Positions 1-8,925 of a stretch of 64,000 nucleotides of DNA are shown here, piece by piece (positions within the stretch are counted from its first letter, which is position 1; every line of letters begins with the position of its first letter). Both the position numbers and the translations under genes were made by a program. Source of the stretch: Blautia sp. MSJ-19 (lineage in GTDB: Bacteria; Bacillota; Clostridia; Lachnospirales; Lachnospiraceae); contig NZ_JAHLQA010000007.1 in assembly GCF_018918125.1 (NCBI RefSeq), positions 1 to 64,000 on the forward strand. The letters are read 5' to 3'. The notes beneath the pieces are model-generated. The model worked only from the letters and a program-made list of their open reading frames with translations, searched no databases and was not told the DNA's origin.

Positions 1-120
1 TAGCAAGTAAAACTACGCGTGGCTGGCAGGCCAATAAAAGACCCACTTGTGGGTGGCTAGTAGTAAAGGGCTATGCCCGAAACCGAAAAACCACCCGCTA
101 TGCGGGTGGATAATTATTTC
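1..120. repeat. Cluster of short GC-rich hairpins, probable intergenic repeat or terminator
   Basis: Non-coding. Three compact hairpins follow each other: ACCCACTTGTGGGT (41-54), GGGCTATGCCC (68-78) and CCACCCGCTATGCGGGTGG (91-109). The last is followed by a weak A/T tract and could end an upstream transcript. Loops are CTTG- or CTATG-like, and a similar CTTG-looped hairpin occurs at 50928-50943 before cstA. No reading frame fits. The upstream gene is outside the window. Confidence 0.5.
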
Positions 121-129
121 TTGTTATAC

Positions 130-233
130 GTGCAAAGGAAATCTCTGACTGAATATGGAGGTTTCTTTTGCACATATGACAATTTGTGATTTTGTGATAT
201 GGAAATCAGATCATAAAGGGATGTCTTTATGAT
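130..233 (+). other. Two leader hairpins upstream of the ABC ATPase gene
   Basis: A 16-bp imperfect stem (130-145 with 158-173, both ends GTGCAAA/TTTTGCAC) is followed by a perfect 9-bp stem ATCATAAAG/CTTTATGAT (210-218 with 225-233) ending 10 nt before the ribosome binding site. Such hairpins between a binding-protein gene and its ATPase gene often stabilise the upstream mRNA or attenuate read-through; that role here is inferred. Confidence 0.4.
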
Positions 234-256
234 TGGGATAAAAGGAGGGAATGACA

Positions 257-1795
257 GTGGGAGAAACTTATGCACTTGAACTTAAGGATATTTCCAAGCG
301 TTTTGGATCCGTCCAGGCGAATGATCATGTAAATCTCACGCTGAGAAAATCAGAGATTCTTGCGATCCTGGGTGAAAACGGAAGCGGCAAGACAACTCTC
401 ATGAATATGATCTACGGAATTTATTATCCGGATGAAGGACATATTTTTGTAAATGGCAAGGAGGTAACAATCCGTTCTCCAAAGGATTCCTACGAACTTG
501 GAATCGGTATGGTACATCAGCATTTCAAACTGGTAGATGTACTGACAGCAGCCGAAAACATCGTCCTGGGTCTGCCGGGCAAGGCAAGACTTAACATGAA
601 AAAGATTACCGAGGATATCCAGAAACTTGTCAATAAATATGGATTTGACCTGGACCTTTCAAAGAAAATCTATGAAATGTCCGTTTCTGAGAAACAGACC
701 GTTGAAATCGTAAAAATGCTTTATCGTGGTGCAAGAATTTTGATTCTGGATGAACCGACAGCCGTGCTGACACCGCAGGAAGCCGACCGATTATTTGATA
801 TTCTTCGAAATATGAGGGATGACGGATGTGCGATCATCATTATCACACATAAGCTGCAGGAAGTTCTTGCACTGTCTGACCGTGTTGCGATCCTCCGTAA
901 AGGTCAGTATATTGACACTGTGGAAACTGCCCAGGCAAATGTGCAGAGCCTTTCTGAAATGATGGTTGGCGCAAGAGTCGATCTGAATATCGAACGTCCG
1001 AAGCCGGAGAATGTAAAGCCGCGTCTGATCATTGAAGGCGTAAACTGTAAGGACAAAGATGATGTCAAAACTCTGGATGATGTGGATCTGACAGTAAATA
1101 CAGGTGAGATCCTTGGTATTGCCGGTATTTCCGGAAGCGGTCAGAAGGAACTTCTGGAGGCAATCGCCGGTCTGCAGGATGTAGAAAGTGGTTCGATCCG
1201 ACTTCTGGATGACAATGGAAGTGCAATGGAACTTTCCAAAATGGATTCCATTTCTATCAATGAAGCAGGAATCAGCCTTGCATTCGTTCCGGAGGACCGT
1301 ATCGGTATGGGACTTGTCGGCGACATGGATATGACTGACAATATGATGCTTCGAAGCTATCGTAATGGAAAGGGACCTTTCCTTGATCGTAAAGGTCCGC
1401 GGGCCCTTGCACAGAAGATTAAAGATCAGCTTGAAGTTATGACCCCAAGTATTTCTGCTCCGGTCCGTCAGATGTCCGGTGGAAATGTTCAGAAGGTTCT
1501 GGTTGGACGAGAAATCGCGCAGAATCCGAAAGTTCTTCTTGTTGCATTCCCGACACGAGGCGTGGATATCAATACTTCGCATGTTATCTATCAGCTTCTG
1601 AATGAACAGAAGAAAAAAGGCGTTGCAGTTGTCTGTGTCATTGAGGATCTGGATGTTGTACTGGAACTCTGTGACCGTATCGCAGTTCTCTGTGGAGGCA
1701 GGATCAGCGGCGTGGTTGACGGAAGAACAGCGACTAAAGAGGGAATCGGTCTTCTCATGACGAAACACGAAAAAGGAGGGGCTGTCAATGAATAA
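257..1795 (+). CDS. Nucleoside/simple-sugar ABC importer, double ATPase subunit (NupO/RbsA-like)
   Basis: ATP-hydrolysing subunit with two fused nucleotide-binding domains, about 512 aa, the usual length for the carbohydrate uptake CUT2/BMP family. Domain 1 carries Walker A GENGSGKTTL and Walker B ILILDEPTAVL. Domain 2 has a degenerate P-loop GISGSGQKEL and signature MSGGNVQKV, as is typical in this family. An ATG at 251 lies only 2 nt from AGGAGGG (243-249), so the GTG at 257 is the better start. It overlaps the first permease gene by 8 nt. The pairing with two BMP-type permeases points to nucleosides rather than ribose. The binding lipoprotein is not in view and is probably upstream of base 1. 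Confidence 0.88.
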   Translation: MGETYALELKDISKRFGSVQANDHVNLTLRKSEILAILGENGSGKTTLMNMIYGIYYPDEGHIFVNGKEVTIRSPKDSYELGIGMVHQHFKLVDVLTAAENIVLGLPGKARLNMKKITEDIQKLVNKYGFDLDLSKKIYEMSVSEKQTVEIVKMLYRGARILILDEPTAVLTPQEADRLFDILRNMRDDGCAIIIITHKLQEVLALSDRVAILRKGQYIDTVETAQANVQSLSEMMVGARVDLNIERPKPENVKPRLIIEGVNCKDKDDVKTLDDVDLTVNTGEILGIAGISGSGQKELLEAIAGLQDVESGSIRLLDDNGSAMELSKMDSISINEAGISLAFVPEDRIGMGLVGDMDMTDNMMLRSYRNGKGPFLDRKGPRALAQKIKDQLEVMTPSISAPVRQMSGGNVQKVLVGREIAQNPKVLLVAFPTRGVDINTSHVIYQLLNEQKKKGVAVVCVIEDLDVVLELCDRIAVLCGGRISGVVDGRTATKEGIGLLMTKHEKGGAVNE

Positions 1796-2867
1796 AGAAC
1801 CTTTCTTACAGGTAAGTAAACGAAGAAACAAAGCCGGATGGCAGGAAAGACTTCTGATCCGTTTCATCGCACTGATTCTTGCACTGATCGTGTGTGGTGC
1901 GGTGATCGTGGCACTTGTCAAAATGAATCCGGTTGATGTATACAAGGCAATCTGGGATGGAGCCATGGGTTCCGAACGCCGTATCTGGCAGACAATCCGT
2001 GATACGATGATCCTTCTGTGTATAGCGATTGGTCTTGCACCGGCATTCAAAATGAAATTCTGGAACATCGGTGCAGAAGGTCAGATCCTGATCGGTGGAG
2101 CATGCTCCGCGGCAGTAATGATCTATGCAGGGGACAAAATGTCACCACTTCTGCTTCTGATCGTAATGTTTATTGCAAGTGCCATTGGAGGCATGATCTG
2201 GGGAATGATCCCGGCAGTGTTCAAGGCATACTGGAACACAAATGAGACATTATTCACACTGATGCTGAACTATGTTGCGATGCAGGTCGTTACCTACTGC
2301 ATTGTTTTCTGGGAAAATCCAAAAGGATCCAATACCGTCGGTATCATCAATCAGGCAACGCAGGCAGGATGGCTGCCGGAACTCTTTGGACAGAAATATG
2401 GATGGAATGTGCTGATCGTTCTGATTCTGACTGTCGGTATGTTCATTTACCTGAAATACTGCAAACAGGGTTATGAGATCGCTGTAGTTGGCGAGAGTGA
2501 GAATACTGCAAAATATGCAGGTATCCATGTAAAGAAAGTCATTATCCGTACAATGGCGATTTCCGGTGCAATCTGTGGTATCGCAGGATTTGTAATTGTC
2601 AGCGGCGCAAGTCATACGATTTCCACTGCAACAGCAGGTGGACGTGGATTTACTGCGATCATCGTTGCATGGCTTTCCAAATTTAATACGTTTATTATGG
2701 TAGCTGTTTCTTTTGGTATCGTATTCATGGATCAGGGTGCAGTCCAGATCGCTACCCAGTATGGACTGAATGAGAATGCATCTGATGTTATTCTTGGTAT
2801 CATTCTGTTCTTCCTGATCGGAGCAGAATTCTTTATCAATTACAGTGTTAAGCGTGCAAAGAAATAG
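1788..2867 (+). CDS. Nucleoside-type ABC importer permease 1 (NupP/YufP-like)
   Basis: Integral membrane permease, 359 aa, of the BPD_transp_2 (branched-chain/BMP) family. It begins with a basic cytoplasmic tail and has about 9-10 hydrophobic segments. The family stretch FWNIGAEGQILIG (around residue 90) is clear. The start has GGAGGGG upstream and overlaps the ATPase stop by 8 nt, implying translational coupling. It should form a heterodimeric channel with the next gene product. The nucleoside substrate is inferred from family resemblance to NupP/YufP. Confidence 0.87.
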   Translation: MNKEPFLQVSKRRNKAGWQERLLIRFIALILALIVCGAVIVALVKMNPVDVYKAIWDGAMGSERRIWQTIRDTMILLCIAIGLAPAFKMKFWNIGAEGQILIGGACSAAVMIYAGDKMSPLLLLIVMFIASAIGGMIWGMIPAVFKAYWNTNETLFTLMLNYVAMQVVTYCIVFWENPKGSNTVGIINQATQAGWLPELFGQKYGWNVLIVLILTVGMFIYLKYCKQGYEIAVVGESENTAKYAGIHVKKVIIRTMAISGAICGIAGFVIVSGASHTISTATAGGRGFTAIIVAWLSKFNTFIMVAVSFGIVFMDQGAVQIATQYGLNENASDVILGIILFFLIGAEFFINYSVKRAKK

Positions 2868-2879
2868 GAGGAAGATGCA

Positions 2880-3860
2880 ATGAGTGTACTGACCATTTTT
2901 ATTCAAAAAGCAATTGTCCAGGGCATCTGTATTCTGTATGGTGCGCTTGGAGAGATCATGACGGAAAAATCGGGTAACCTGAACCTTGGTATCCCGGGAA
3001 TCATGTACATGGGAGGTATCGCCGGACTGATGGGAGCCTTCCTTTATGAAAAAGACAATCCGAATCCGAATGCTTTTGTCGGAGTTCTGATATCGTTTGT
3101 ATGTGCATTCGCATGTGCAATGATCGGCGGACTGATCTACAGTATCCTGACGATTACGCTTCGTGTAAACCAGAACGTAACAGGTCTTGCCCTTACCATC
3201 TTTGGTACTGGTTTTGGTAACTTCTTCGGTGGTTCCATCTCCAAACTTGCCGGTGGTGTCGGACAGATTTCTGTTAAGGTAACAGGAAGTGCCTATACGG
3301 CCAAAATCCCCGGATTATCCAGGATCCCTGTGATCGGACCGATCTTATTTAACTATGGATTTATGACTTACCTCTGTGTGATCGCAGCAATCGCATTGTC
3401 ATTTTTCTTATTTAAAACAAGAATGGGACTGAATCTCCGTGCAATCGGTGAGAACCCGGGAACAGCGGATGCAGCAGGTATCAACGTTATCAAGTACAAA
3501 TATCTGTCAACCTGTATCGGTGCAGGTCTTGCAGGACTTGGCGGTCTGTATTTTGTAATGGAATACTCAGGCGGAACCTGGACAGACAACGGCTTTGGTG
3601 ACCGTGGATGGCTTGCAGTCGCACTGGTTATCTTTGCACTGTGGAAACCGCTCAATGCGATCTGGGGAGCATTCCTTTTTGGCGCACTGTACATCCTGTA
3701 CCTGTATATTCCGGGACTCGGAAGAAGTATGCAGGAAGTATTCAAGGCACTGCCGTATGTTGTAACGATCATCGTGCTTGTGTTCACAAGCTTCCGAAAG
3801 AAGAAAGAACATCAGCCGCCGGCCGCGTTGGGATTGCCGTATTTTAGAGAAGAGAGATAA
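2880..3860 (+). CDS. Nucleoside-type ABC importer permease 2 (NupQ/YufQ-like)
   Basis: Second permease, 326 aa, starting 12 nt after the first with an AGGAGG site. It shows the family motif TEKSGNLNLGIPGIM near residue 30, which corresponds to the NIGAEGQ region of permease 1, and about 8-9 membrane segments. It ends in a basic, proline-containing tail. It is the last gene of the operon; a weak hairpin GATTCCC/GGGAAT lies at about 3873-3892. Confidence 0.87.
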   Translation: MSVLTIFIQKAIVQGICILYGALGEIMTEKSGNLNLGIPGIMYMGGIAGLMGAFLYEKDNPNPNAFVGVLISFVCAFACAMIGGLIYSILTITLRVNQNVTGLALTIFGTGFGNFFGGSISKLAGGVGQISVKVTGSAYTAKIPGLSRIPVIGPILFNYGFMTYLCVIAAIALSFFLFKTRMGLNLRAIGENPGTADAAGINVIKYKYLSTCIGAGLAGLGGLYFVMEYSGGTWTDNGFGDRGWLAVALVIFALWKPLNAIWGAFLFGALYILYLYIPGLGRSMQEVFKALPYVVTIIVLVFTSFRKKKEHQPPAALGLPYFREER

Positions 3861-4600
3861 TAAAGAGAATAAAGGATTCCCGGTGAGAGGGAATATATGA
3901 AACTCCGGGGAGGGGACTTGCTGTGAGTTATCCGCTGTACTCGTCTCAATTCAGAACTTCTAAGATACCAGGATATCCAGAATTTTGCTAAAAACGATAC
4001 AGAAAAGAGCTGAACTCGCTACGCTCAGACAGCAGCATTTTCTGTATCAACGCAAAGTCCTGTATAATCCGGTATCTGAACGAAGTTCTTCAGGCGAGAC
4101 GGATACAGAGGATAATCACAGGCAGTCTTCCTTGTTGGAGTTTTTCTATTTATATTCCTATTTCACCGTACTTTATTTGGGGTAAGGTGATAGCCGCCGG
4201 GAGCGGCGGAGCAGGGCCAGCGCGAAGCGCGTCCGTGGCGGGTCCACCCCACGGTAATATGCAGGAAGGGGAAAGTCGGATATAAATATATCGTATGAAA
4301 CACTGCCATCGGGTATATCCAGGAAGAATGGTATTCATGTGCAGAGGACAGAAAATGCCTGCGAGGCTTTCGTGATGACGTGCAGCGCGGAGCGCGAGCC
4401 AGGTGGGGGACCCATGGCAATATAAAATAGAAGATATTGGAAATACACAGGAAGGGGAGAAACTGGATATAAACATATCGGATATAGAAACATCTGCAAG
4501 AGTCATTAGAAATACTTGGGTATATACTGGATGCGTTATGGAGAAAAAGCACATTGTTTGAGCCGGTAGGTGAGTTATGTGCTTTTTCTTCATGTTTTTA
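3861..4600. other. Gene-free, repeat-rich intergenic region
   Basis: No convincing gene. It holds an 11-bp inverted repeat GATACAGAAAA/TTTTCTGTATC around 3996-4048. It also holds two diverged copies of a GC-rich element (about 4208-4292 and 4380-4480). These share a palindromic CGCGAAGCGCG/GCGCGGAGCGC core and a tail beginning CAGGAAGGGGA and running into GATATAAA. Long open frames here, on the minus strand at 4150-4593, have biased Pro/Arg/Ser composition and overlap the repeats, so I treat them as spurious. Confidence 0.5.
4541..4592. terminator. Bidirectional terminator-like hairpin
   Basis: GAGAAAAAGCACAT (4541-4554) pairs with ATGTGCTTTTTCTT (4577-4590). The A-run and T-run flank the GC core, so it could terminate from either side. 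It closes the repeat region before the ribU promoter. Confidence 0.6.
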
Positions 4601-4712
4601 GCAGACAGGATGTAACCTTAGTATTTCTGGACGATGAAGCCGTTTCAGTATCCGATATGTTTAATAAACAGTTCCCCCTTCCGTCATATACCAACAAATC
4701 TTTAATTTTATA

Positions 4713-4741
4713 TTGCATTCTCAGAAAGTTAGTTATATAAT
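4713..4741 (+). promoter_or_regulatory. Sigma-A promoter of the FMN riboswitch/ribU transcript
   Basis: TTGCAT at 4713-4718, a 17-nt spacer, then TATAAT at 4736-4741. The predicted start near 4748 lies just upstream of the RFN element. Confidence 0.75.
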
Positions 4742-4763
4742 ACAGACATATAAAAGAAAATTC

Positions 4764-4908
4764 TTCGGGGCAGGGTGACCGACCTACAAGCAATCGGAAT
4801 TCCCTACCGGCGGTATAGTCCGCGACCCGCGTAATGCGGCTGATCCGGTGACTGATTTACAGATAGTCAGAATTCCGGAACCGACAGTAAAGTCTGGATG
4901 AGAGAAGA
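4764..4908 (+). ncRNA. FMN riboswitch (RFN element)
   Basis: The RFN signature elements appear in order: TCGGGGCAGGGTGA (4765-4778), the ACCGGCGGTATAGTCCGCGA block (4806-4825), TGATCCGGTG (4841-4850) and the 3' strand of P1 ending in AGAGAAGAAC (about 4901-4910). These are conserved pieces of the FMN aptamer. A rho-independent terminator follows at 4936-4964 and the downstream gene is ribU, so FMN is expected to switch off riboflavin uptake. Confidence 0.95.
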
Positions 4909-4935
4909 ACACGAATAATTCATACGTGCTCAGTA

Positions 4936-4964
4936 CCCCGGGAAGATTATCCCGGGGATTTTTT
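4936..4964 (+). terminator. Terminator of the FMN riboswitch
   Basis: CCCCGGG (4936-4942) pairs with CCCGGGG (4951-4957), followed by a T-rich run. It is the expression platform between the aptamer and ribU. Confidence 0.9.
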
Positions 4965-5057
4965 ATGCAGTAAAACCGCTTTTACAATAGAAACGCTTTC
5001 CACTGCATAACGTAGAATTTTCTTTTAAAAAAAGAACAATTCAAAGGAGAGACAAGT

Positions 5058-5693
5058 ATGAGTGAACAGGTTTTAAGAAATGGAAACGTAATGGAGAGAA
5101 GCCGCACCAGGACGATCACACAGATCGCAATGCTCGGTGCACTGGCTGGAGTATTAATGAATATCGAGTTTCCGATTCCGTTCCTGGCACCATCCTTTTA
5201 CCAGCTGGATTTCTCAGAGATTCCGGTGCTGGTAGGAACATTTGCCATGGGGCCAGTAGCAGGTATTCTGATTGAAGTTGTAAAGGTGCTCGTACACCTT
5301 GTAACAATGGGAACCGTAACCGCAGGAGTCGGTGATCTTGCAAACTTCATCTTCGGATGTGCATTTGTAGTACCGGCAGGCCTGATCTACAGACTGCATC
5401 ATACCAAGAGCCGCAAACACGCCGTACTCGGAATGGCAGCAGGAACCATTCTCACAACAGTTGCAGCCTGCTTTATGAATGCATTTGTACTGCTTCCGGC
5501 ATATGGCAAAGCATTTGGAATGCCGATTGAAGCATTTATTGAAATGGGCGCTGCAGTTAACTCATCCGTACACAACCTTCTCGGATTTGTAGTACTGATC
5601 ATTGTTCCGTTTAACTTATTTAAATACACCCTCACTTCTGTGATCGTATTCTTTATTTATAAGAGAATCCGTGTTATCCTTAAAGGAGACTGA
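5058..5693 (+). CDS. ribU: ECF transporter riboflavin S-component RibU
   Basis: Membrane substrate-binding component of an energy-coupling factor importer, 211 aa with about 6 hydrophobic segments. Segment 1 (ITQIAMLGALAGVLMNIEF) and the following FLAPSFYQLDFSEIPVLVG stretch match the RibU pattern. No ATPase (EcfA) or EcfT gene is nearby, as expected for a group II ECF system that shares one energising module. The upstream FMN riboswitch supports riboflavin as substrate. RBS AAGGAGAG precedes the start. Confidence 0.92.
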   Translation: MSEQVLRNGNVMERSRTRTITQIAMLGALAGVLMNIEFPIPFLAPSFYQLDFSEIPVLVGTFAMGPVAGILIEVVKVLVHLVTMGTVTAGVGDLANFIFGCAFVVPAGLIYRLHHTKSRKHAVLGMAAGTILTTVAACFMNAFVLLPAYGKAFGMPIEAFIEMGAAVNSSVHNLLGFVVLIIVPFNLFKYTLTSVIVFFIYKRIRVILKGD

Positions 5694-5781
5694 TAGTGGC
5701 TGCCTGTAGGTTTTATCTGCATACAGTTACAGACTGATCAATAAAATGCATGGTATAACCCATGCAGAAAAGAGGAAACCT

Positions 5782-6390
5782 ATGGGAAAGATTCATAATG
5801 TAGAAAAAATGACCGACAATCGTTTTGTCAATCTGTATCATGTGGATGCGACCAGCGTACACAATACACCAGTGTCCTATTATGTGGCGTCCAGAGCTAA
5901 GGATATTCCGTCACTGAAGCTTAAGACAGGCCGTAATGATCCGGATGGTGTGATCATCTACAGCATTTATGGAGAAAAAAAGGACAAAGTAGTTCTTGTC
6001 CGTCAGTATCGCTATACGTTGGGTGACTATATTTATGAATTTCCGGCAGGACTCGTTGAGCCGGGAGAAGATTTTCATGAAGGTGCAGTCAGAGAAATGT
6101 TTGAAGAAACTGGACTCAGACTGGAGCCTCTGAAAGTAGATCCTGCTTATGAGAAACCTTTTTTTACCACAGTCGGCATGACAGATGAGTCCTGTGCAAC
6201 GGTATATGGTTATGCAAGTGGGGAAATCAGTAAGGCTGCTCAGGAAGATACCGAAGAGATTGAGATCGTTCTGGCAGACAGAGAAGAAGTAAAACGAATC
6301 CTCAAAGAAGAACGCGTGGCAATCATGTGTGCTTATATGCTGATGCATTTCCTGAAAGATGAAGAACCATTTGCATTTCTTGAGGACTAA
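5782..6390 (+). CDS. NUDIX hydrolase, probable ADP-ribose pyrophosphatase
   Basis: 202 aa from the ATG at 5782, chosen because AGAGGAA (5771-5777) is well placed; an in-frame ATG 36 nt upstream sits inside a hairpin (TGCATGG/CCATGCA, 5747-5766). The Nudix box is complete around residues 90-112: G, then E, then REMFEETGL, fitting GX5EX7REUXEEXGU. The family cleaves nucleoside diphosphate derivatives such as ADP-ribose into phosphates. It follows ribU by 88 nt; co-transcription is possible but no functional link is evident. Confidence 0.85.
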   Translation: MGKIHNVEKMTDNRFVNLYHVDATSVHNTPVSYYVASRAKDIPSLKLKTGRNDPDGVIIYSIYGEKKDKVVLVRQYRYTLGDYIYEFPAGLVEPGEDFHEGAVREMFEETGLRLEPLKVDPAYEKPFFTTVGMTDESCATVYGYASGEISKAAQEDTEEIEIVLADREEVKRILKEERVAIMCAYMLMHFLKDEEPFAFLED

Positions 6391-6513
6391 ATTTCCGGCA
6401 GATCACAAAGTTGCATTTGCATGCAGGAGAGTAATGATTCCTGTCAGGATATATTGATGCATAAAAGGTATAAAAAAACACCATAAAAACTATAAAATTA
6501 CAAAAAGAGCGGG

Positions 6514-6543
6514 TTGACAAAAACTCGATGACCATGTTATATT
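6514..6543 (+). promoter_or_regulatory. Promoter of the glucose PTS operon
   Basis: TTGACA (6514-6519) and TATATT (6538-6543) are 18 nt apart. A leader of about 170 nt with a terminator separates it from the first gene. Confidence 0.7.
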
Positions 6544-6547
6544 TTGT

Positions 6548-6629
6548 TTGGTTGTAGTGTGTAACTCGATTTTAGGAGGCATTAACTATACATAACGAGG
6601 AGTGTTTATGTATATTAGTGCCTTTTTTT
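6548..6629 (+). promoter_or_regulatory. PTS leader: candidate antiterminator (RAT) site overlapping a terminator
   Basis: A long terminator stem is formed by 6578-6595 (starting GGCATTAAC) and 6606-6622 (ending TTAGTGCC), followed by seven T. Immediately upstream and overlapping its left arm is a segment starting TTGGTTGTAG and ending AGGAGGC (6548-6580). It sits where BglG/LicT/GlcT proteins bind their RAT hairpin. The matching antiterminator gene is second in this operon. The exact RAT pairing was not resolved. Confidence 0.6.
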
Positions 6630-6723
6630 GTACAAAAGTTGCTGTAAACAGTAATAAAAACCGGTTGAAAACGCCTTTTATGCATACTCACTTCTATCAA
6701 ATATATAGAAGGAGAGTCTCAAG

Positions 6724-8895
6724 ATGAAAGACAAGATTTTTAGTGTTTTACAGCGAGTTGGTCGAAGCTTCATGCTTCCGATCGCGATCCTTCCGGTAGC
6801 CGGACTTCTTCTTGGTATCGGAAGTTCCTTTACGAACGCAACAACGATCGAGACTTATGGTCTGACAAAGATCCTTGGCGATGGAACAATGCTCCATTCT
6901 CTGCTGGTGATCATGAACAGCGTAGGAAGTGCAGTATTTAACAACCTGCCGTTGATCTTTGCAGTTGGTGTTGCAATCGGTATGGCATTAAAAGAAAAAG
7001 AAGTTGCAGCTTTATCCGCAGTTATCGCATATTTCGTAATGAATACAGCAATCAATGCGATGCTGACAGTTACAGGACAGATTCTTGACAATGGTGAGAT
7101 TGCAGAAACTGTTCTTGAAGGAACGATTACTTCTGTCTGTGGTATTCAGTCACTGCAGATGGGTGTATTTGGCGGTATCATCGTAGGTCTTGGAGTAGCA
7201 GCCCTGCATAACAGATTCTACAAGATCCAGCTTCCGAATGCACTGTCATTCTTTGGAGGTACCCGTTTCGTTCCGATCATTTCCACGATCGTTTATATGT
7301 TTGTGGGAATTCTTCTGTATTTTGTATGGCCGGTAGTTCAGAACGGAATCTATGCTCTGGGCGGTCTCGTAACAGGATCCGGCTATGTTGGAACACTTAT
7401 TTTCGGACTTATCAAACGAGCACTGATTCCATTTGGTCTTCATCATGTATTCTATATGCCATTCTGGCAGACTGCTGTCGGAGGCACCATGGAAGTGGCA
7501 GGACAGATGGTACAGGGTGGTCAGAATATTTTCTTTGCACAGCTTGCTGATTCTGCAAATATTGCACATTTCAGTGCTGATGCGACAAGATACTTCTCCG
7601 GAGAGTTCATTTTCATGATCTTCGGTCTTCCGGGAGCAGCACTGGCTATGTATCAGTGTGCAAAACCTGAGAAGAAAAAACAGGCAGGCGGACTTCTTCT
7701 GTCTGCAGCACTTGCATGTATGGCAACCGGAATCACCGAGCCACTGGAATTCTCTTTCCTGTTCGTAGCTCCGGCACTGTTCGCTGTTCAGGTTGTTCTG
7801 GCGGGAACTGCATACATGATCGCACATATGTTGAATATTGCCGTAGGACTGACTTTCTCCGGTGGACTTCTTGACTTCTTCCTGTTTGGTATTCTTCAGG
7901 GAAATGCCAAGACAAGCTGGGTAAGAGTTATTCCGGTTGGTATTATTTATTTCTTTTTATATTATTTTATCTTCAAATTCATGATCAAAAAGTTCAATTT
8001 CAAGACACCTGGTCGTGAAGATGATGATGTCGAAACAAAACTTTATACAAAGGCCGATGTAAATGCCCGTAAGGAAGCTGCTCAGAATGGAACAGATACG
8101 TCTGCATCTTCTGATCCTGTCAGCGAGGCGATCACACGAGGCCTTGGTGGTAAGAAAAATATCACTTCTGTAGACTGCTGTGCAACACGTCTTCGTTGCT
8201 CTGTTCAGGATGCAGATCTGGTAAATGATGGTATATTAAAGGCGACAGGTGCATCTGGTGTCATCCATAAAGGACAGGGTGTACAGGTTATTTACGGACC
8301 GAATGTCACCGTTATCAAATCAAACCTTGAGGATTATCTGGAAACAGCACCGGATACTTTGGAAACATCGGCAGAAACCGTCGAAACACAGGAAGTAAGC
8401 GAGAAGAAAGAAGAATCCGAAGCGAAAGTCATTGATCGTATCGTAATCTCAAGCCCGATCACTGGTACAGCTGCAGATCTTGCAACAGCACCAGATGAAG
8501 CGTTTGCCCAGAAGATGATGGGTGACGGTGCGGTAGTTACACCGGAAGATCCATATGTACGCGCTCCTGAAGATGGAGAAGTTGCCTTTGTCTTTGATAC
8601 CAAACATGCAATTGGATTTGTAACAGAATCCGGAATCAGCCTGCTGATTCATGTGGGAATTGATACTGTAAAATTAAATGGTGAAGGATTTGAGGCGCTG
8701 GTAGAAAGTGGTCAGGAAGTGAAGAAGGGCGATCCGATGCTGAAACTGGATCTGGACTATCTGAGCAAGAATGCACCTTCTATTGTATCTCCGGTTCTTT
8801 GTACAGAGCTGGAGGATAACCAGAGAATCCATCTGTTAAATGAGGGTCAGGTCAAAGCCGGAGAGCCGCTTTTCGAAATCGAGGTTCTTCAGTAA
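6724..8895 (+). CDS. ptsG: PTS EIICBA permease, glucose type
   Basis: 723-aa membrane sugar permease and kinase that imports and phosphorylates a hexose. Order: EIIC (residues about 1-430, many membrane spans, start RVGRSFMLPIAILPVAG), EIIB (about 465-540, phosphocysteine in DCCATRLRCS), then a charged linker and EIIA (about 570-723, active histidine in LLIHVGIDTVKLNGEGF). All phosphoryl-transfer sites are present. Family resemblance favours glucose (PtsG) over N-acetylglucosamine or maltose, but specificity cannot be fixed from sequence alone. Expression is likely controlled at the upstream leader terminator by the next gene product. Confidence 0.88.
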   Translation: MKDKIFSVLQRVGRSFMLPIAILPVAGLLLGIGSSFTNATTIETYGLTKILGDGTMLHSLLVIMNSVGSAVFNNLPLIFAVGVAIGMALKEKEVAALSAVIAYFVMNTAINAMLTVTGQILDNGEIAETVLEGTITSVCGIQSLQMGVFGGIIVGLGVAALHNRFYKIQLPNALSFFGGTRFVPIISTIVYMFVGILLYFVWPVVQNGIYALGGLVTGSGYVGTLIFGLIKRALIPFGLHHVFYMPFWQTAVGGTMEVAGQMVQGGQNIFFAQLADSANIAHFSADATRYFSGEFIFMIFGLPGAALAMYQCAKPEKKKQAGGLLLSAALACMATGITEPLEFSFLFVAPALFAVQVVLAGTAYMIAHMLNIAVGLTFSGGLLDFFLFGILQGNAKTSWVRVIPVGIIYFFLYYFIFKFMIKKFNFKTPGREDDDVETKLYTKADVNARKEAAQNGTDTSASSDPVSEAITRGLGGKKNITSVDCCATRLRCSVQDADLVNDGILKATGASGVIHKGQGVQVIYGPNVTVIKSNLEDYLETAPDTLETSAETVETQEVSEKKEESEAKVIDRIVISSPITGTAADLATAPDEAFAQKMMGDGAVVTPEDPYVRAPEDGEVAFVFDTKHAIGFVTESGISLLIHVGIDTVKLNGEGFEALVESGQEVKKGDPMLKLDLDYLSKNAPSIVSPVLCTELEDNQRIHLLNEGQVKAGEPLFEIEVLQ

Positions 8896-8925
8896 GAACC
8901 GAACCCGGATGGGGAAGAGAAGCGG

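Noticed and set aside
791-2068. Long open frame (425 codons) on the minus strand opposite the ABC ATPase/permease genes
   Set aside because: Antisense shadow of two well-supported genes; His/Cys/Ser-rich composition, no RBS and no recognisable domain.
4150-4593. Two overlapping minus-strand frames (147 and 129 codons) in the repeat region
   Set aside because: Both cross the same GC-rich repeats in different frames, with biased Pro/Arg/Ser content and no RBS; likely spurious.
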